Assembly (NCBI GenBank): GCA_900404475.1
Contig: OUQQ01000018.1
Coordinates: 36,573 to 99,456 of the forward strand
Origin: Spongospora subterranea
Lineage: Eukaryota; Endomyxa; Phytomyxea; Plasmodiophorida; Plasmodiophoridae
Direction: 5' to 3'
Length of the DNA stretch: 62,884 bases
This document shows positions 22,794 through 34,733 of the stretch, piece after piece; within the stretch, counting starts at the first letter, position 1, and the number at the start of each line of letters is the position of its first letter. The notes under the pieces were generated by a model. The model was not told the origin of the DNA and made no database searches. It saw only the letters and a list, made by a program, of their open reading frames with translations. A program made the position numbers and the translations under genes.

Positions 22794-23184
22794 ATCTAGG
22801 TCAAGGTGAGCGCCCGATGCTGATCACTGACCTTGACGGTTCAATTGGGCAATACTCCAATGCAGTGAAGCACTGCTCTGGCCTGCGCTTTGTGGCGCCC
22901 GTGTATGAGGAAGATTACACAACATAGGCTGGCTGGATTGGGGTCATCCTGGAAGATACAAGACGGTCAAACAACCAGGTTGGCTGGATCCGATTATGAA
23001 CAATTATCGGATCAAATCGATGTGATTGATTCCAATCACAATGAAGATATCGGTTCTCAATGTGTGTAATGACAGTGCAGATCTATACTATAGATGTGAT
23101 GACTACCGCAGGCAGTAAAAAACGTGTTTTTGTTCAATATTCACCATAATACCATTTGATATTTCCTTCGCTTTTATCCACGAT

Positions 23185-23414
23185 CAATTGCCGATCAGAT
23201 TCTCATCTTGTTTCACCTCACTCAACAATCACTCATTCGGCAATAGGATCTCGACGTGTGTAATGACAGTACAGGGCTGTCAAGGTCTGATGACGTCCAA
23301 TTGCCGATCAGATTCTCATCCTGTACTGTCATGACACACCTCGAGGTTCTATTGCCGAATGAGTATTTGCTGGGTGAGGTGAATTAGGACGAGAATCTGA
23401 TCGGCAATTGGACG
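23185..23414. repeat. Foldback element D with nested inner hairpin
   Basis: The outer arms begin with CAATTGCCGATCAGATTCTC (23185) and end with its reverse complement (to about 23412). Inside, ATTCGGCAATAGG...TGACAGTACAGG (about 23236-23277) pairs with 23320-23362. A third copy of the outer arm start occurs centrally near 23299. Nesting suggests repeated inversion or insertion of one element into another. Confidence 0.75.
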
Positions 23415-23560
23415 TCATCACACCCGATGCAGATGATATTGCCAGTCTATATTCGATCAATAATGCGGTTATACCCTACAATGACACAATCACGGTTAGG
23501 ATATCTATCTGTTTCCGATTTGCCAAAATGGAATATATTGTTAGATTGAGGGAATTGTTC

Positions 23561-24784
23561 AGATAACGATGTCGAGGACCTGGATATCGGCAGGGTTGAC
23601 ATTGCACCGATTGTATGTCAGGCAGGTTGGCGGTCTACACAGCCTGATCACAACACTCTGCGAACCTTCTGGTCCAGCGCTATCCCCTATCGATCCTAAC
23701 CGATCGAGGATATCTCTCGGACAAGGCCGAAAGTGCAGCTGCATATCGAATTTCAGCGTTTAGCAAGGCACGTCGATTCCGTCCAAGGGAGAAACTGCAG
23801 TCGCCGTTGCTGCAGATGGAAGAGAATATAGCAGAGTTTGAGGATTCACATGAGGAACAGCAATTCGACGGTGGTGATCCGTTTTCAGTGGTCTGGGGAT
23901 ATACGATTGGTGCATGTGAAGTGATGATATCGTACGATGGTGCAACTATCTCACACGACCAAGTATCGCACAGGAATCCATCTAAGGCCCATCCAAGGAA
24001 CACTATCCACCGATCATCGATGACCAGTTTGAACTTCCCCAAGACCTTCGATGATTCAAATCAATTTACCAAATTCCAATATGCATTTAACAGCTCATTA
24101 CAAACGCCATTGCTAGATTTTCAACATTTCAACATCATCTGACTGAGTTAGATCGTTTTAAAACTTTTTTTGATTTTTGGAACAGTTAAAAGTCATATCA
24201 GGCTTTTTTTGGGTCAAATCGGGATTTTGGGCCATTTTCAACTCGCTCGTGACATGATTCAAATGGCAATCTCGTTGGTGTTGATTATACTTTTGTAGCG
24301 CTTCGTCTCAGACGCGGTGGGGAGTCAGCGGAGGGTTTATTGATTCTCTGGCAGGGCAAACGACAGAAACAAGTTTTCTTAACTTATTCACATAAAACGC
24401 AAACAATCCCCGATTTGCGGAGAAAACACTTTTCCGAATAACGGTTGCATTGGTGTCGTCGATAGCGAGTGAGAATTAGTGCCCATCATACATGTGATGT
24501 ATGGTCAATTCGTTTGTAGGGGGGCAGACAATACGAGGTTTTGCTGTTCATGAAGTAAAACTTCAGTCCCAATAAACGGTTCCCGATTTCCTACCTAGTT
24601 CTGTGTGTCAAACGCGCAATACGCCAACGCAACGACATGGATTTGACCAGCTGAAATCAACAAGGCCAGCCTGCATGAGGTCCAGACTCCTCTCCAGTGC
24701 AGCGTTTGCTGTGTTGCCGGGTTCCGGACTGCGCCCGAACTCGCGTCAACTTACCGCTGATTTCCCTGGCGGTGGCGATCAAAA
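23561..24784. other. Orphan open frames and AT-rich spacer
   Basis: Open frames on both strands overlap at 23650-24142. The plus-strand frame stays open upstream of its first ATG (23807) for about 50 codons. The minus-strand frame (24042-23680, 120 codons) starts with a compact hydrophobic segment (RWIVFLGWALDGF) and becomes serine/cysteine-rich. I cannot decide which, if either, is real. From 24143 to 24784 only T-rich tracts and the promoter region of the GET2-like gene are visible. Confidence 0.35.
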
Positions 24785-25327
24785 ATGTCATCGGAACAGG
24801 ACGATATTCGGAAACGCCGGGCAGCAGAGCGTCGTGCGAAAATTCTGGCTTCATCGGCGTCGCGGATGGCGGTCGTGGAAGGCACGACTAAATCGCTGCA
24901 TGGCGATGATGGCAAAATGGCGCCATCGAGTCAGACCGAAGTTGCAACACCACCAGCCTTTGTCTCCATGGCGTGCGTGACGAGACTCTCTCAAGTTCGT
25001 TGGCAATTAGACACGGCGATGCACTTCATCTTGTGGGTTCTCAGCGCCATAATCGGGGTGAATAATCGCCTATTGGGATGGCAATCCAGCTATCGCCAGA
25101 TCGTCGCCATTCATCTGGTCGTGACATTGGGGTGTTTCATCGCCTCTGAATACGCCAGGTATCGCCTAGCTGGAGGACGGTTTGGTCTCAATAACGATAA
25201 ATTGATGGTCATGGGTGATGTCGCTGAGCTGATCTTGGCCTGTGGAAGAGCAGTATCGATGTGCATCGACAACTTGGCCCTAGTGGCGTTCACGTACGTG
25301 ATGACAGGCTATCTTACTACAGGATAA
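24785..25327 (+). CDS. GET2/CAML-like tail-anchored protein receptor subunit
   Basis: 180 codons in one exon. The N-terminus has the hallmark of GET2/CAML proteins: a positively charged segment RKRRAAERRAKILASSASRM followed by VVEGTTK. In yeast and plants this cytosolic motif captures the targeting ATPase Get3. A linker follows, then three hydrophobic segments at about residues 79-94 (MHFILWVLSAIIGV), 106-125 (IVAIHLVVTLGCF) and 143-175 (ELILACGRAVSM...ALVAFTYVMTGYL), matching the three-helix GET2 layout. The protein would sit in the ER membrane with a GET1 partner and insert tail-anchored proteins. Overall identity in this family is low, so the assignment rests on the motif plus topology. 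The first ATG directly precedes the motif, and TAA is at 25325-25327. Confidence 0.7.
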   Translation: MSSEQDDIRKRRAAERRAKILASSASRMAVVEGTTKSLHGDDGKMAPSSQTEVATPPAFVSMACVTRLSQVRWQLDTAMHFILWVLSAIIGVNNRLLGWQSSYRQIVAIHLVVTLGCFIASEYARYRLAGGRFGLNNDKLMVMGDVAELILACGRAVSMCIDNLALVAFTYVMTGYLTTG

Positions 25328-25455
25328 AATTCCCAATTCTAGGAGCAGTATTGATCACACACTTCATTATTTTAACAATGCACAATGAGTGAGAAGTTAT
25401 CAAATACAAATTTTCTACAGAAAACCTCTTCCTCTTTTTGAAGCTTTAATATATC

Positions 25456-28423
25456 TCACAGTTTCGGGTTTCGAGTATATCGAGCCCGCAGTTCACGCCG
25501 CATCACCTTCCCGGTTGCCGTTCTTGGAAGCGCTGTAAGTAGACAGACATCGTGGATCTAGAATAGCAGTTTTACTAGCAATACCGAACCAGGAACCAGG
25601 TCGACCTTGAAAAGTGGATTAAGGCGTTCCTTGATAATTGCTTGCAGTTTAATTTTCAGTTCCGATTGCGCTACGCCGGCCCCTAAGGTATGGCTTTGCA
25701 TTAGACGAAAATGGTAACTGACAAAACTAACAACCTATCGGATTACCCTTTGACACGACGAAAACAACAAGTAGATCAGGCCCGCCATCTGCAGGCGAGG
25801 TAGCGATGGCGGCACATTCACTAACAGCATCGCAAAGGCAGCAAACATTTTCGAGCTGAACACTGGAAACCTTAATTCCACCAAGATTCTATGACCGGAT
25901 TTGAATTATCGACAAAAAAAATCTGACAACAAATTGCCTACCATTGTGTCATCGGCTCTGGTGAAAAAACATTAGATTAAAAGTCCAACAAAATATCGAG
26001 GGAAAAAATACCTTCCCATTGCGCGATAATAACCGGACTCTTGCAGAATTCGATCACCATGTCGTCTTAGCGTTTTTCCCTCTGGACCGGTTGGCAAATC
26101 CGCAAAGTAAACCTTCTTGGAAATGAGTTCGAGTATTCGACTGCAGCATTGACGTACCTTGAAATGGTCTTGATTGAGAATCACATTGGAAAGACCTAAA
26201 CTTGGGCCGACCAATGCAATTTCCCCTTCACTAAAAATTGGTTGCAGTGTAATGTTCAGCGAAGCAATCGCTACAGTATTAGCATCGCCTGACCTAGAGT
26301 CGCTTCCTAAAGTCGCAATTTCGATTGATGGGGTAACTGTACTAAACCAGGATGGAGCCTGCGCTTGCGTCATTGTTCCAGCAAGGTACCCACCCCCTGC
26401 AGCATTGAACGTTAAGCGAAACGGCTCAGCGTCGTCGGCTAACATTGCGGAATGGGTAGTCAAATTGACTCGAAACCCGTTACCAAGTTTTTTATCTGCA
26501 ATTACCGCATAGAAAACAACCGAAAACATTGATGTAAGCTTGTCCAAAGAGAATGAAAAGCGCGAAGATAACAAGTTCAACTTTCGAACCGCAAGCAAAC
26601 TGCTTCAGAAAACATAACCAATTTTCTCAACGCGAGGCCAGTCATGATAATTCTATGGATCGCAGCAAACGGCAACACAACTTATTACCAATTTCCGTGC
26701 CGCCACAGTATTCGATAACAGGCGCATAACCGGGACGTTGACTCATCAGCCATAATTGATCAGCAGGAGTACTGGCTTCACCGGTGCTTGAGTATCTTGA
26801 AACTCCCGCCCACAAACCGTCCCTCACACAGTCAAGTTGACGTAATTGTTTAGTAATGCCTGGAACAAGTCCGAGCATATCGACTTTAGCATTTGCGATA
26901 AATGAGCAGAAAGCTTCGGACATGGGCGAACCGCAAAAAAGGCCGATAGTGGCTTTGTTAATCAGAGTAGCAAACACGAGAAATGGCGCCATCTGCATCC
27001 AAGGTCAACATGACAAACATGAAATTGAAATCTTTAAACACCAGCATGTTAAAACGCGCGCATAGAAATGATCAAGCAGTAAGAAAAACTCTCACCATCC
27101 ATCCAAAATTTGTCGGCCACACAATACACTCGCCCGCTTTTATATTATGAAGAAGATACCCATCGCAAGCTGCTTTGATGGGCGTAGAATGATTCCAAGG
27201 AATCGCCTTTGGCGCGCCGGTGGTTCCACTGCTGAACAAAATATTGATTGGAGCTTCAGCAGGCAACGCAACCGCAGCGAAGGCCCCAGCACCTTTCGCG
27301 ATGAACTGATTCCACGCAAGATCCGCTTCACTTCGTAATTCGCAGGCAATGTCAGTTCCTGAAAACATCATTCGAATAAAATGTCTGAGTAATTACAATA
27401 AGATGAATGACGCACCTTCGGCATGGGAATCTATAACAAGACCAGGAAGAACGACGCTGAAAGCGGAATCATACGCTGACTGGATCACACGTTCATATAA
27501 AGGGATGCGTTTCTCTCCACGATAGATAAAGTCTTGCGTAAAAACTACCCTGCATTTGCTGATTTCCAAACGAGTCCTGACTTCTTCTGCTGAAAAACTG
27601 TCTGCGATAGATACGGCTACAAATCCTGCTTTGATCAACCCGAGGTAGATGGCAACCGACTCAGCTGTCATTTCCATGAAAATCGCGGCGGTGTCTCCTT
27701 GACGTAAACCACAAACAGTTAAAGCGTTTGCCACTCGATCTGCATAATTTTCTAGCTCGCCATAACTCCATTCGGAAATTACCGATTGACTTTCTCGTTG
27801 AAACCTTATCGCAGGTGAATTACTTGTCTGTTGAAAGCAACTTTGCGCAATATTCATCTGCAAGTGCCAAGTAAGGATGGATGAAGATATAAACGTATAA
27901 CTTAGTCGTGTAATTAAAAATAGAGCAAGGAAAAGAAGGAGCAATCGAAAGAGCACCTTACTTTCGCATTTGGTAGATATTTTACTTTAGAAACGCCCTC
28001 AGAAACATCAAAAATATCAGAAGGTGCGTTTGAAAATTGAATTGAAAGAGCTTGCAAAACTGCATTCCAGAACCCTTCCCGATCTTTGATGGAGAAATTA
28101 CACAGTGAGGCAAAACAGTCTCTGCTCAGGTCGATCCCAAGCCGCATGCATAGGGCTGCGGCATTGCTATGCTGGATAACTTGCGGATCTGGAAAATACG
28201 CCATCCACGGTTGCGGCGTCCCTTCATAGCATTTTTTATACAGAAGCTGGTGAATGGAAAACGGCAACGTTGGTGGTCCCGACAGCACCGTTTTTAAAAG
28301 GGTTCGCCAGCGTTGCATGGGATCGTCAGCCGACAGAGCTGCATTCATAGTATTTACTAACACAGCGGCATCGATATTGGAAGGAAGCAACGACTGCAAT
28401 TCTTCTAACCTCATCAATCTCAT
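25456..28423 (-). CDS. AAE17/18-type acyl-activating enzyme (acyl-CoA synthetase)
   Basis: ANL-superfamily ligase that adenylates a carboxylic acid and joins it to CoA. The long N-terminal region (RTLLKTVLSGPPTLPFSIHQLLYKKCYEG, then FWNAVLQALSIQF) and the acetyl-CoA-synthetase-like NAKMNIAQSCF are typical of plant peroxisomal AAE17/AAE18 and separate it from ordinary acetyl-CoA synthetase. The AMP-binding core shows ILFSSGTTGAPKAIPW (P-loop), EYCGGTEIG, RRHGDRI and GRADDTMNLGGIK, and the C-terminal lysine lies in RTATGKVMRRELR. At least seven exons are separated by short introns. The start at 28423 was chosen because the frame upstream meets stops. The last residues are NPKL, a variant of the type 1 peroxisomal signal. 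The substrate is unknown; plant AAE18 acts on 2,4-dichlorophenoxybutyrate-like acids. Confidence 0.85.
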
Positions 28424-29687
28424 TTTGAAAATAAACAGCGACAAAAATAAAAGTAACCAATAGTAACTTAAACTGCTACGGTACAGCACTCCCGTCGACC
28501 ACTTTGCTGCACTCACATGGCTACGCCGCAGATTTCGCCGTGGGCCTCATGTCTGACTGATTACAGTTCCAGTTCACAGTCGCGCAAATCCGGATGTGAC
28601 TTTCCCTTCCGCTGGAGATGCATTCTTGACGCGGGGACGCCCACAGGCCGGTAGGTTACGCTGACCGGCAGATCTTCCAGCAGTTCACGACTCAATGAGT
28701 TCGCCACTGATTTCTGAAGCATAAAACTGTTGCCTGAGGCTCATATTTGTGCAAATATTCTTTGTGCCGGTAAAGAATTCACGCGGTTCGACGACGCTGC
28801 CTCCATTTCTAACCCAAAGCAAACTTACCGAGTTCCAATTATATTAATTATTTGGGGGTATTCCAAAAGTCTTATCGCAATAGGCTTGTGAGGTCTAACC
28901 TTCCAACACCAAAGTAAGTTTATCCTTTGATGCAAGCCATCGCCGACCGTGACGGAAAAGCTGCCCCATTCCTCCATGACCAGTTAACGTCGTAAAGCAC
29001 TTCGGACGCTCCTTGGAATCAATCGTACGTCATTTGCCATGATTTTTTTCTTTCACACTGAAAAAAGAAAAGAAACCATATTTATAGTTCTGCCGCCGTC
29101 CTGGGATTTAGAATTTCCAGGTCAAAAATTCCGAATATGGTCATTGTTCAATTCTCGTCCTTACCGGTGGCGCATTCGCGTTTCATCGATTTTTTGCATG
29201 GGTATCAACATTAGGACGCCGTAGATACTATTATGTGCATCACATCTTGAACAGAGCCCTCCGCTAATCAGGGCAATGGAAAGCTTACCAGGTCCAGGTG
29301 AATTAATACACAGTGAGCAATTCTGGCTGATTATACGGCAGAATAATACTACCAACATTCGAATCAGGCTAATGCTCCTACATTGTTCATTTGTCTGCCT
29401 TCATCAATGAAATTTGAATGCTCAGGTAAAATGTACATATAAGGTCATCATTCGAATTCTCAGTAAAAAAGCTCTGTTTGACAAAAACAATCGGCCAGTA
29501 AACTTGAGCCGCCCATTATCAAATTGGCCCGGCGTTGGATGGCGAAATGCTTTGATGTGAAACAATGTAGAATTTGATATCTCGTAATTTGGTATCCATT
29601 TCTAGTAACATTTGTTCGGCTTTTCAAACTCGCGCATTGCAACTTGTCTGATCGACCCGCCCAGAAGTATTATCCTTCAAATCTAGA
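28424..29687. other. Intergenic, divergent promoters
   Basis: About 1.26 kb separates two divergently transcribed genes, the acyl-CoA synthetase (-) and the ankyrin gene (+). Only frames of about 60 codons are present, without motifs. No repeat or RNA gene is recognised. Confidence 0.5.
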
Positions 29688-31516
29688 ATGCACCGTGATT
29701 CATTTGTGTATTGGGAAATGATAATGGGCCAGCACCAACATTACAAATTAGAAGCAATGTCAATACTCGACGGCGTGTGCCTTGTTTTGGAGAGTCATTG
29801 CAAATATAAAGACTCAGCGCAAAAGACATTTGTGGCAAACTGCAATATGACGACGGATTTCTTAGAGATGGAGTTTACAATTCTGCAGAAACGACTCAAC
29901 TCTCCAAGTGGTCATAAACTTGACGTGAATTTCAGTAAAACATCGGATGCTGATTTCGATTCTGTCCTGATCAACAATCTTATCATCGAAACAGCTATTG
30001 CCGGGGACCATGATATGCTGGCACGTTTACTATCACATCCTGCTGCCGATTTAGATTCTGGCTGGGCTGGACTTTCGCATTCCCCGTTTTGGACAGCGGA
30101 CCATCGGCAAGCGGCATTCCGGGGCGCTGCAGGATACGGCCGCGTAGCCTGTGTCGAATTGCTTCTGGGTCATCCTGATGTCGATCCCACCGCAGTCGAT
30201 AACGAGGCAATACGCGAATCGTGTGCTAATGGGCATGGCGACACACTGAAGGCGTTACTCAAAGTCAGTGGGAAACATCAACATTTTGAGGGTTGCACTC
30301 ACTCCACATGAACGTCATGATGAGTGGCTGCGCATCAGTCTCATTCGAAACGAAATGAAACGCGACAGAGGTGGTTAAAAGGAACATGACATGTTATTTC
30401 CGTTTCTGGCAATCTGGTCGGAAAACGGTTCATCAACTTGTGTATCCAGGTTGAAAGAATATTGACAACCGTCGACGTTGACTTGCTGCTGGCCCTCGCA
30501 TGTTCATCCGGGCAAGCAAACACGGCGCAGATTTTGCTGAACGAAACTCGTGCCGATCCCAGCGCTGACGGGTTTTCAGCGTTCGTGACCGCGTGTTCTC
30601 GCGGTCATAGTCGTGTTGCCCGTTTGATAATTTCTTACGTGCAAGGTATATCGAATAGCTTGAGCATGACTTTCCTGTACGGATGCTGATACTGCTCTTA
30701 GATGATCCGGTGCTGTTAGAAAATCTGAATGCCATCATGCCAAAAGTACTTATCGCTGTTGCTCAATCAAGATGCACAAGGTCAGCATAGTACAGAAATC
30801 AATGAACTGATTAACTCAATACATGTTAAGCTTGATGCGTGCCTTATTGGCACTCAAAGGTGTCGATCCATCTGCCAAGAATAACGCTGCGATAATCAAC
30901 GCTTGCTGCCAACCTCACAATTTAGCGATGGTATTATCTATCTGAAATATACTCAGTTACCTGAGTTCAGATATAGGTTCGCTTATTATTGAGCGATCCA
31001 CGAGTTGATGCATCAGCATGTAATAATCTCGCGCTAAGGTTCGCTGCTTCTCAAGGAAGTAAAGAAATTGTTCGATGCCTGCTAAACAACTCTTCGAAAG
31101 TTCTGCAAGCTGCTACCGATATCGGAATTGTCATCGAGACGCTGTCGTACGGGAAAGATCAGACTGCGAGAGAACTGATTTGGCGAGGTTCTTGGATTGG
31201 CCAGAAATTCAAGTTGTTAGCGCGGACCATTGCCGAGATTCGGGCACCGGTGGGAAGACGCGCAGAGTCGACGCTAAAGACTGCGATTATGAGATTAAGA
31301 GGAGAACGTGAAACCGTATGTCGTTCGGTTATTTTGATGGATAAGACAGGCCTTCCAGCGGAAGTGCTGGATTCAGTTTTGATATTTGCTTATGGAAGCC
31401 GTTTACGAGGAGAGACTGCAGCTGAGCGAAGGCGAGATATTGCAGCTCTTCGTCGTTCCAGGCAACAGTGTTGTCCCTACAGGAAAAAAAACATCCGAAT
31501 AGGATTATCTCTCTGA
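29688..31516 (+). CDS. Ankyrin-repeat protein
   Basis: A multi-exon gene whose first exon (29688 to about 30261) starts MHRDSFVYW. It contains ankyrin repeats with the signature pattern RGAAGYGRVACVELLLGHPDVDPTA and ESCANGHGDTLKALL. Further repeats are in 30451-30644 (ALACSSGQANTAQILLNETRADPSA, TACSRGHSRVARLII), in a short exon near 30687-30778 (ILLLDDPVL) and from about 30985 (LLLSDPRVDASACNNLALRFAASQGSKEIVRCLL). The C-terminal 120 residues are not ankyrin and include LPAEVLDSVLIFAYG and a basic end. Ankyrin arrays serve protein-protein contact; the partner is unknown. There is no signal peptide. Exon borders between 30261 and 31000 are approximate. The DPRVDPSA-type repeat is common in large ankyrin families of protists. 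Confidence 0.75.
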
Positions 31517-31591
31517 AGACGCAAGATGAATAAGACAATAATAGATTATTGAATTTCATTAAATAGCATAGATTACTCAGTGATACATATA

Positions 31592-33413
31592 TTATCGCAT
31601 TTCAAAGTATTTGTTGGTAGAGGGATCAAAGTAAAGCTTCAAAATCGGATCGAACATGAACTGTTGCTTGACGGAACGATTTTCATGTGTTTCGGAAAGC
31701 GGCAATGTAGCTGCCATAGCTGCACGGGCGCTACTTGTACTTGTGCTAGAACAACGGCTGCTAGATTCGCTGCGCGCCTTTCCGTTTCGGCTCAAACGTA
31801 CAGGCCGGAGTTGCTGACGTAGGACATTGAAAGCAGACTCTGTAGAAGCACAGACCTCGTTTGGCTCTAAAAACGACTTCCCAGATTCGACAGAAGCTCG
31901 AGCAGAAGAACTCCTGGATAACGACGCAGTGCGCCGACTTTCGGCATCATAATATTTCAGCGCATCTTGCACGAAGTCAAGCTCATCTTCATCGGTGTTC
32001 CAATCATTGATATCAGGTTTGCACGTGTTTGCAACAGCTTCCTCTCGATTCAAAGCTCCTTCTTCAGACAACTCACCCATCAAAACTAGATCAAGGTCGG
32101 TATCGCCGTCCATATCGGTTTCTTCGCGATTCTCGATTTCGCGATCATTCTGCCGTTCCCATATTTCTTTGACGCCAACCTGAGTTTCAAGACAATCTAG
32201 CTGGGATGCATTGGATACAGCATCTGTGCTAGCAGGTTTTTGGATATTGAACTCTTGGCTTGGCGGAGGTACATTCTCGTCCTCTTCTTCTATCTTTGCA
32301 CATGGCGCAATTTTCCTTATACACTCTTCTGGAGAAGTCTGAAGGGATGAACTTCTTTGATGGAAAAGAGGCATCTCTGACGACCTTACAGCTCTTTGCG
32401 TCCTAGTCGGAGGTAAAACTCTATTAATGTTGGGGGAGATTGTCAGTCTCCTTCTTGCAATTGGTTTACTTGGAGTTTTGGATTTCGACCTGGTTGTAAG
32501 AGCGAGCCCCGTTCCTTCTCTGGAAAGAGAATGAGCTTCCGATAGCCGGCGAGAGCGCTTTATCACGCTCTTCATATTCGGACTTCGAAGTGGAGGCCGA
32601 GCGATAACTATTTTCTTTCTTGGCGTAGGAGCAGCGGGGGCCACAACATCCCAATTGAGAATCTGGGTCACATGCGAAACACCACTAGGGAAATCAACCG
32701 TTTTTGGAATCGGAGCAAAAATTGAGTAAGGAGAGTTATGCTGTTCAGAAACGGCGATTTCAATATCTGAAGGAGGGCAACGCAACGTAAAAATTTTCCT
32801 GTCATTTAACTCAGCAAAAAATTTGACAAAACACTTTAAACTTACCGAATCGAACAATTTGGTCGGAGTATAATGCCCTCCAAGGATCGGAAGTCGTTTT
32901 GGAAACAAGCAACAGTCAAGCTAGACATGTCTATGCATAGGTTCAACCATTGCCGCCTAGGTACGCTGTGCTCAGGTACGGGCAAACGAGCCTGAGAAGG
33001 AGTCGCCACTGGAGATGAATTGGAGGTCGAAAAAAGAAGACGACGGCGGGTATCCGATGAATCAATGACATAGATCTCAATAGTGCATAGAATAGGAGCT
33101 GATGGAAGTTTGATCTGAATAACTAGGAACGGCTGTTCTAACGACACTGTTCAAACAATAAACATCATAAAAAAACCCATGAATGAGGTAGTATTATGGG
33201 GCATTGGAAATTACGCTTTTGATGAGAATGCTTTGGGAGTTGTAGAGAAGTATGAGGACCACTATCAATTACATGGACATAGCCTTTGACGTCACGTTCA
33301 TACACTCGACGAGCTGCCCCAATATGTGAAAACTTCCATGCAGCCAACGGCTGGCTGCCAGTGACATCGGCGACCTCGACCAAAGTGCCACCCTGATATC
33401 GACTGGCGAACAT
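31592..33413 (-). CDS. CFAP20-domain protein, CFAP20DC homologue
   Basis: Three exons (33413-33215, 33146-32846, 32798-31592) give 568 residues. Residues 1-185 form a CFAP20 domain. It starts MFASRYQGGTLVEV, continues with AAWKFS and VHVIDSG, then FLVIQIKLP, RRRLLFSTS, the WLNLCIDM segment, SLEGIILRPNCSIR and RKIFTLR. Domain order and the long tail match vertebrate CFAP20DC (C3orf67) rather than CFAP20 itself, which stops after the domain. CFAP20 is an inner-junction protein of doublet microtubules; the role of CFAP20DC is poorly known. The rest is low-complexity, serine/arginine-rich and acidic, ending with a compact motif (FDPILKLYFDPSTNKYFEMR) that looks conserved and may be a binding peptide. 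Its presence argues for a ciliated life stage. Confidence 0.9.
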
Positions 33414-34733
33414 ACCTCGTTGCCGCAGGTGATGATCTTGTTGATCATAAACTTTCTACCAATCTTATCCGCTCTGTGATCGGTCGTATGCACGTGCTGC
33501 TGGAGCGCAGCCTTCATTTGCTAACAGCGACCTGACAGTTTCCAATATCACGGCATGGGCCACACACTACTAAGCACAGTTACGTCACCGTTACCTGCAA
33601 CTGGATCAGGTGGGAAATACGCACTGTCGTTGTCATCAATTATGGCTGTGTAGAACCGCTGTGGAACGTGTTGTTGCCGTGCCAGTAACCGTAAGGGGGT
33701 ACCCCTAAGTGTAACCATTGAAAGCGGGTCGGAGAATCCGGATTCGATTACTTTTCGAGTTCAAGAACTCCGCCATTTCCACTGTTGAACTGACCTGCGA
33801 GTTCAGCTGCTGCACCGGGCCCACTCTTGGCCAACCTTTCACTGACGACGTTCTCAAGAATGGCAATGCTTTTTATAAACGTTAGCGAGCGTCAGATGGA
33901 ACTTTTCCGCGTTTCCCGTTCCGGTGCGGCTTCCTAGGCATTCCTAATATAGCCCCATCGCGCGAATATTGTGGACTTTGACGATGGATGTAAAGAGTCA
34001 GACTCCAACTATTACCTTATAAAAATCCGTTTTCAAAAAGAGCCCAGGACAGTAGTACCCGATATCAAAGCCTACGACCAGATGGTGCAGTTACATCTTC
34101 CGATTGAGAGGAATAATTAGCAAATTGGTTCAGCGAATTCTGAGATCTTGCAAAGTGTTTTTGAATCACCATAGGCCTAAGCAACACTATCAAAATCGCT
34201 CAAGTAATAAAAATTCGTCTCGTCAACATATCAAAGCCAAAACTTGTAGAATGCACAAGTTTGATTGACTTTTGAAGAACATGGTCACTGGATGAGCCTC
34301 AAAGTTGTTCTGTTTCAATCCGGCCATGTTTGTCTGCTGTTCACGACATTATTTGCTGGTTAAATCGCTTTTCAACCTGATTGATTCGCTTTCATATCGT
34401 AATAAATATCTTGACTATAGTTTTTATCAGCGACCTATAGCTACGATCTACAACAGCAACTTTTGCATCCACGTTTTCTTGAAATACAAACCAGTAGAGT
34501 GAATGTTCACGGCAATGCTAATCAAGCGATAAGAGTGCGTTGATCGAACATGAAAGCGTTTGAAGGATGCTGAGAATCGATTGAGGAAATTCGCATATCA
34601 TGCAGAGATTTTGGTAAGTGTAGAATTGGCTTGATCGATTCAACTTGCTTCCAATGCGGTATGAAGATGGCTTATAAAGGACTTCAAAATATATACTACT
34701 TTACCATTTGACACCGATATCTGATTGTGTATC
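33414..34733. other. Intergenic, no gene supported
   Basis: Short frames on both strands (for example 33517-33269 minus, 34305-34502 plus) lack motifs, and the first overlaps the CFAP20DC start. The interval should hold divergent promoters for the CFAP20DC homologue and the small gene at 34734. Confidence 0.5.

Larger units (their letters stand above)
21428..23560. repeat. Repeat cluster: nested foldback elements
   Basis: No coding sequence is seen. Three large imperfect hairpins lie side by side: 21741-22157, 22522-22793 and 23185-23414. An approximately 85-bp unit (GATCGCTGA...TTGACG...GGGCAA...CACTGTTC.GGCCTG) occurs in direct orientation near 21961, 22269 and 22821 and in inverted orientation near 22400-22470. 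Individual elements are listed separately. Confidence 0.8.

Noticed and set aside
23680..24042. Minus-strand 120-codon frame as a YHYH-domain protein
   Set aside because: Only a weak resemblance (GWALDGF); the defining YHYH sequence is absent.
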